Source: Planctomycetota bacterium (GTDB taxonomy: Bacteria; Planctomycetota; Planctomycetia; Pirellulales; Thermoguttaceae). Taken from it: 5,307 bases of DNA. The stretch is from assembly GCA_023397045.1 (NCBI GenBank), contig JAEWUR010000781.1, positions 1 through 5,307 of the forward strand, given 5' to 3'. Below the pieces are notes generated by a model, which worked only from the letters and a program-made list of their open reading frames with translations, did no database searches and had not been told where the DNA came from. This document shows, piece by piece, positions 4,647 to 5,307 of the stretch (its first letter is position 1; the number at the start of each line of letters is the position of its first letter). A program made the position numbers and the translations under genes.

Positions 4647-5307
4647 GTGAAAAAGAAGATCTTCGCCATCACATGCACGACGTGCCATGCAAGGCTGGCG
4701 GTCCGCTCCGCCTCGGCCATCGGCAGCATCGTCGAATGCCCCCAATGCCAGAGCATGGTCGAAGTGACTCCGCCGCCGGGCTGGACACCGACTCCGCCGC
4801 CTGCATCGCCCTCGCCGCCCTGCCCGCCGCCGTTGGATCGCGTCGCCGCCGCGCCGACGTCGCTCGACTTGGAGCCCGCCGAGCCGCTTGGAGCCAAGTC
4901 ATGGCTTCGCGGAAAATGGTTCATCGCCAGCGTTGGTTCCGTCGCGGTGATCGTGATTGCCGTTGTGCTCGGGATGTTCGTTTTCTCTTCGAGTTCAACT
5001 GAGCCCGTGGCCGTCGAGCCCGCCGATTCTGTTGTGAATACCGAGCCGCCGATGGCCGCGGAGAAAGACGTTGCGAAAGAAGCCGCAACCGCGCCCGACA
5101 AAAAGCCTGAGCCTGAGCCGCCGTCCGCTACGGCTGACGTGCCGCCGAAGGTTGTCGAGCCCGAGCCAAACGTTGAACTGGCCTCGGCCAAGCCGGTCAT
5201 CGAAGCGAAAGCCGAAACACCGCCGGCCGAAGAAGACATACCGCCGTTCGACAGTGACGAAGAACCGCCGATCGAAGTGAAAAAGGCGACGCCAAGCTAC
5301 GTCGACG
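4647..5307 (+). CDS. Zinc-ribbon, single-pass membrane protein with Pro/Glu-rich region, partial (5' end)
   Basis: An open frame of 220 codons continues beyond the window. From GTG 4647 it reads MKKKIFAITCTTCHARLAVR, followed by a second cysteine pair in ECPQCQ. C10/C13 and C31/C34 form a zinc-ribbon pattern. A proline-rich stretch (42-62) follows, then basic residues K84, R88 and K90 and one hydrophobic segment at about 91-113, and then a Glu/Pro/Ala/Lys-rich region (118-220). By the positive-inside rule the zinc ribbon should be cytoplasmic and the Pro/Glu-rich part outside. I do not know a function. The organisation resembles uncharacterised planctomycete proteins whose C-terminal domain would lie beyond the window. 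The start is uncertain: GGA lies 3 nt upstream of GTG 4647, and an in-frame GTG at 4608 would add 13 residues. Codon choice and GC-rich third positions support real coding. Confidence 0.8.
   Translation, partial: MKKKIFAITCTTCHARLAVRSASAIGSIVECPQCQSMVEVTPPPGWTPTPPPASPSPPCPPPLDRVAAAPTSLDLEPAEPLGAKSWLRGKWFIASVGSVAVIVIAVVLGMFVFSSSSTEPVAVEPADSVVNTEPPMAAEKDVAKEAATAPDKKPEPEPPSATADVPPKVVEPEPNVELASAKPVIEAKAETPPAEEDIPPFDSDEEPPIEVKKATPSYVD

Noticed and set aside
4673..5002. Plus-strand open frame of 109 codons starting at ATG
   Set aside because: It lies in another frame inside the zinc-ribbon protein gene; the frame from 4647 shows the paired CxxC motifs and membrane helix.
4364..5239. Long minus-strand open frame of 291 codons, Ser/Gly/Ala-rich
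   Set aside because: It is antisense to the zinc-ribbon protein gene and the ribD end, and crosses the REP-like repeat (LTPCPSPASGRGE). The composition is that of a GC-rich shadow frame.

Overview
The window looks like a chromosomal stretch from a high-GC bacterium, most likely a planctomycete of the Pirellulales type. The grounds are indirect: a fused homocysteine methyltransferase/MTHFR, a zinc-ribbon plus single-membrane-helix protein with a Pro/Glu-rich tail, and a palindromic element whose spurious translation contains NPKRKRG and SLTLRV. I recall these features as common in that group; I could not run a search.

Layout from left to right. (1) A REP-like hairpin repeat, which can also act as a minus-strand terminator, lies just before a 610-residue bifunctional homocysteine S-methyltransferase/methylenetetrahydrofolate reductase (YitJ type). 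(2) A visibly less GC-rich block holds two toxin-antitoxin modules arranged tail to tail. A Phd/VapB-like antitoxin and PIN-domain VapC toxin are on the plus strand. A HicB antitoxin and a short, apparently C-terminally truncated HicA toxin are on the minus strand. Both operons use ATGA start/stop overlaps, and both have a good sigma-70-like promoter with the same TGCTATAAT core. (3) A roughly 145-bp palindromic MITE-like element, with a 25-bp perfect inner stem and 15-bp terminal inverted repeats, is followed by a CCCTAGT heptamer array that runs almost to the next start codon. (4) A complete ribD encodes the deaminase/reductase of riboflavin synthesis. (5) A 234-bp intergenic region holds a promoter overlapping the ribD stop, a second REP-like hairpin followed by T6, and a 14-bp palindrome. 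(6) The 5' part of a zinc-ribbon, single-pass membrane protein of unknown function runs off the right edge.

The two metabolic genes (methionine/one-carbon, riboflavin) do not form an operon. FAD, the end product of the riboflavin pathway, is the MTHFR cofactor, but nothing in the sequence links their regulation. The toxin-antitoxin block and the repeats look like accessory material inserted between housekeeping genes. I see no phage, CRISPR, tRNA or rRNA sequence. The most notable items are the truncated hicA, the paired TA modules with matching promoters, and the palindromic element in front of ribD. None of these is clearly a new system.
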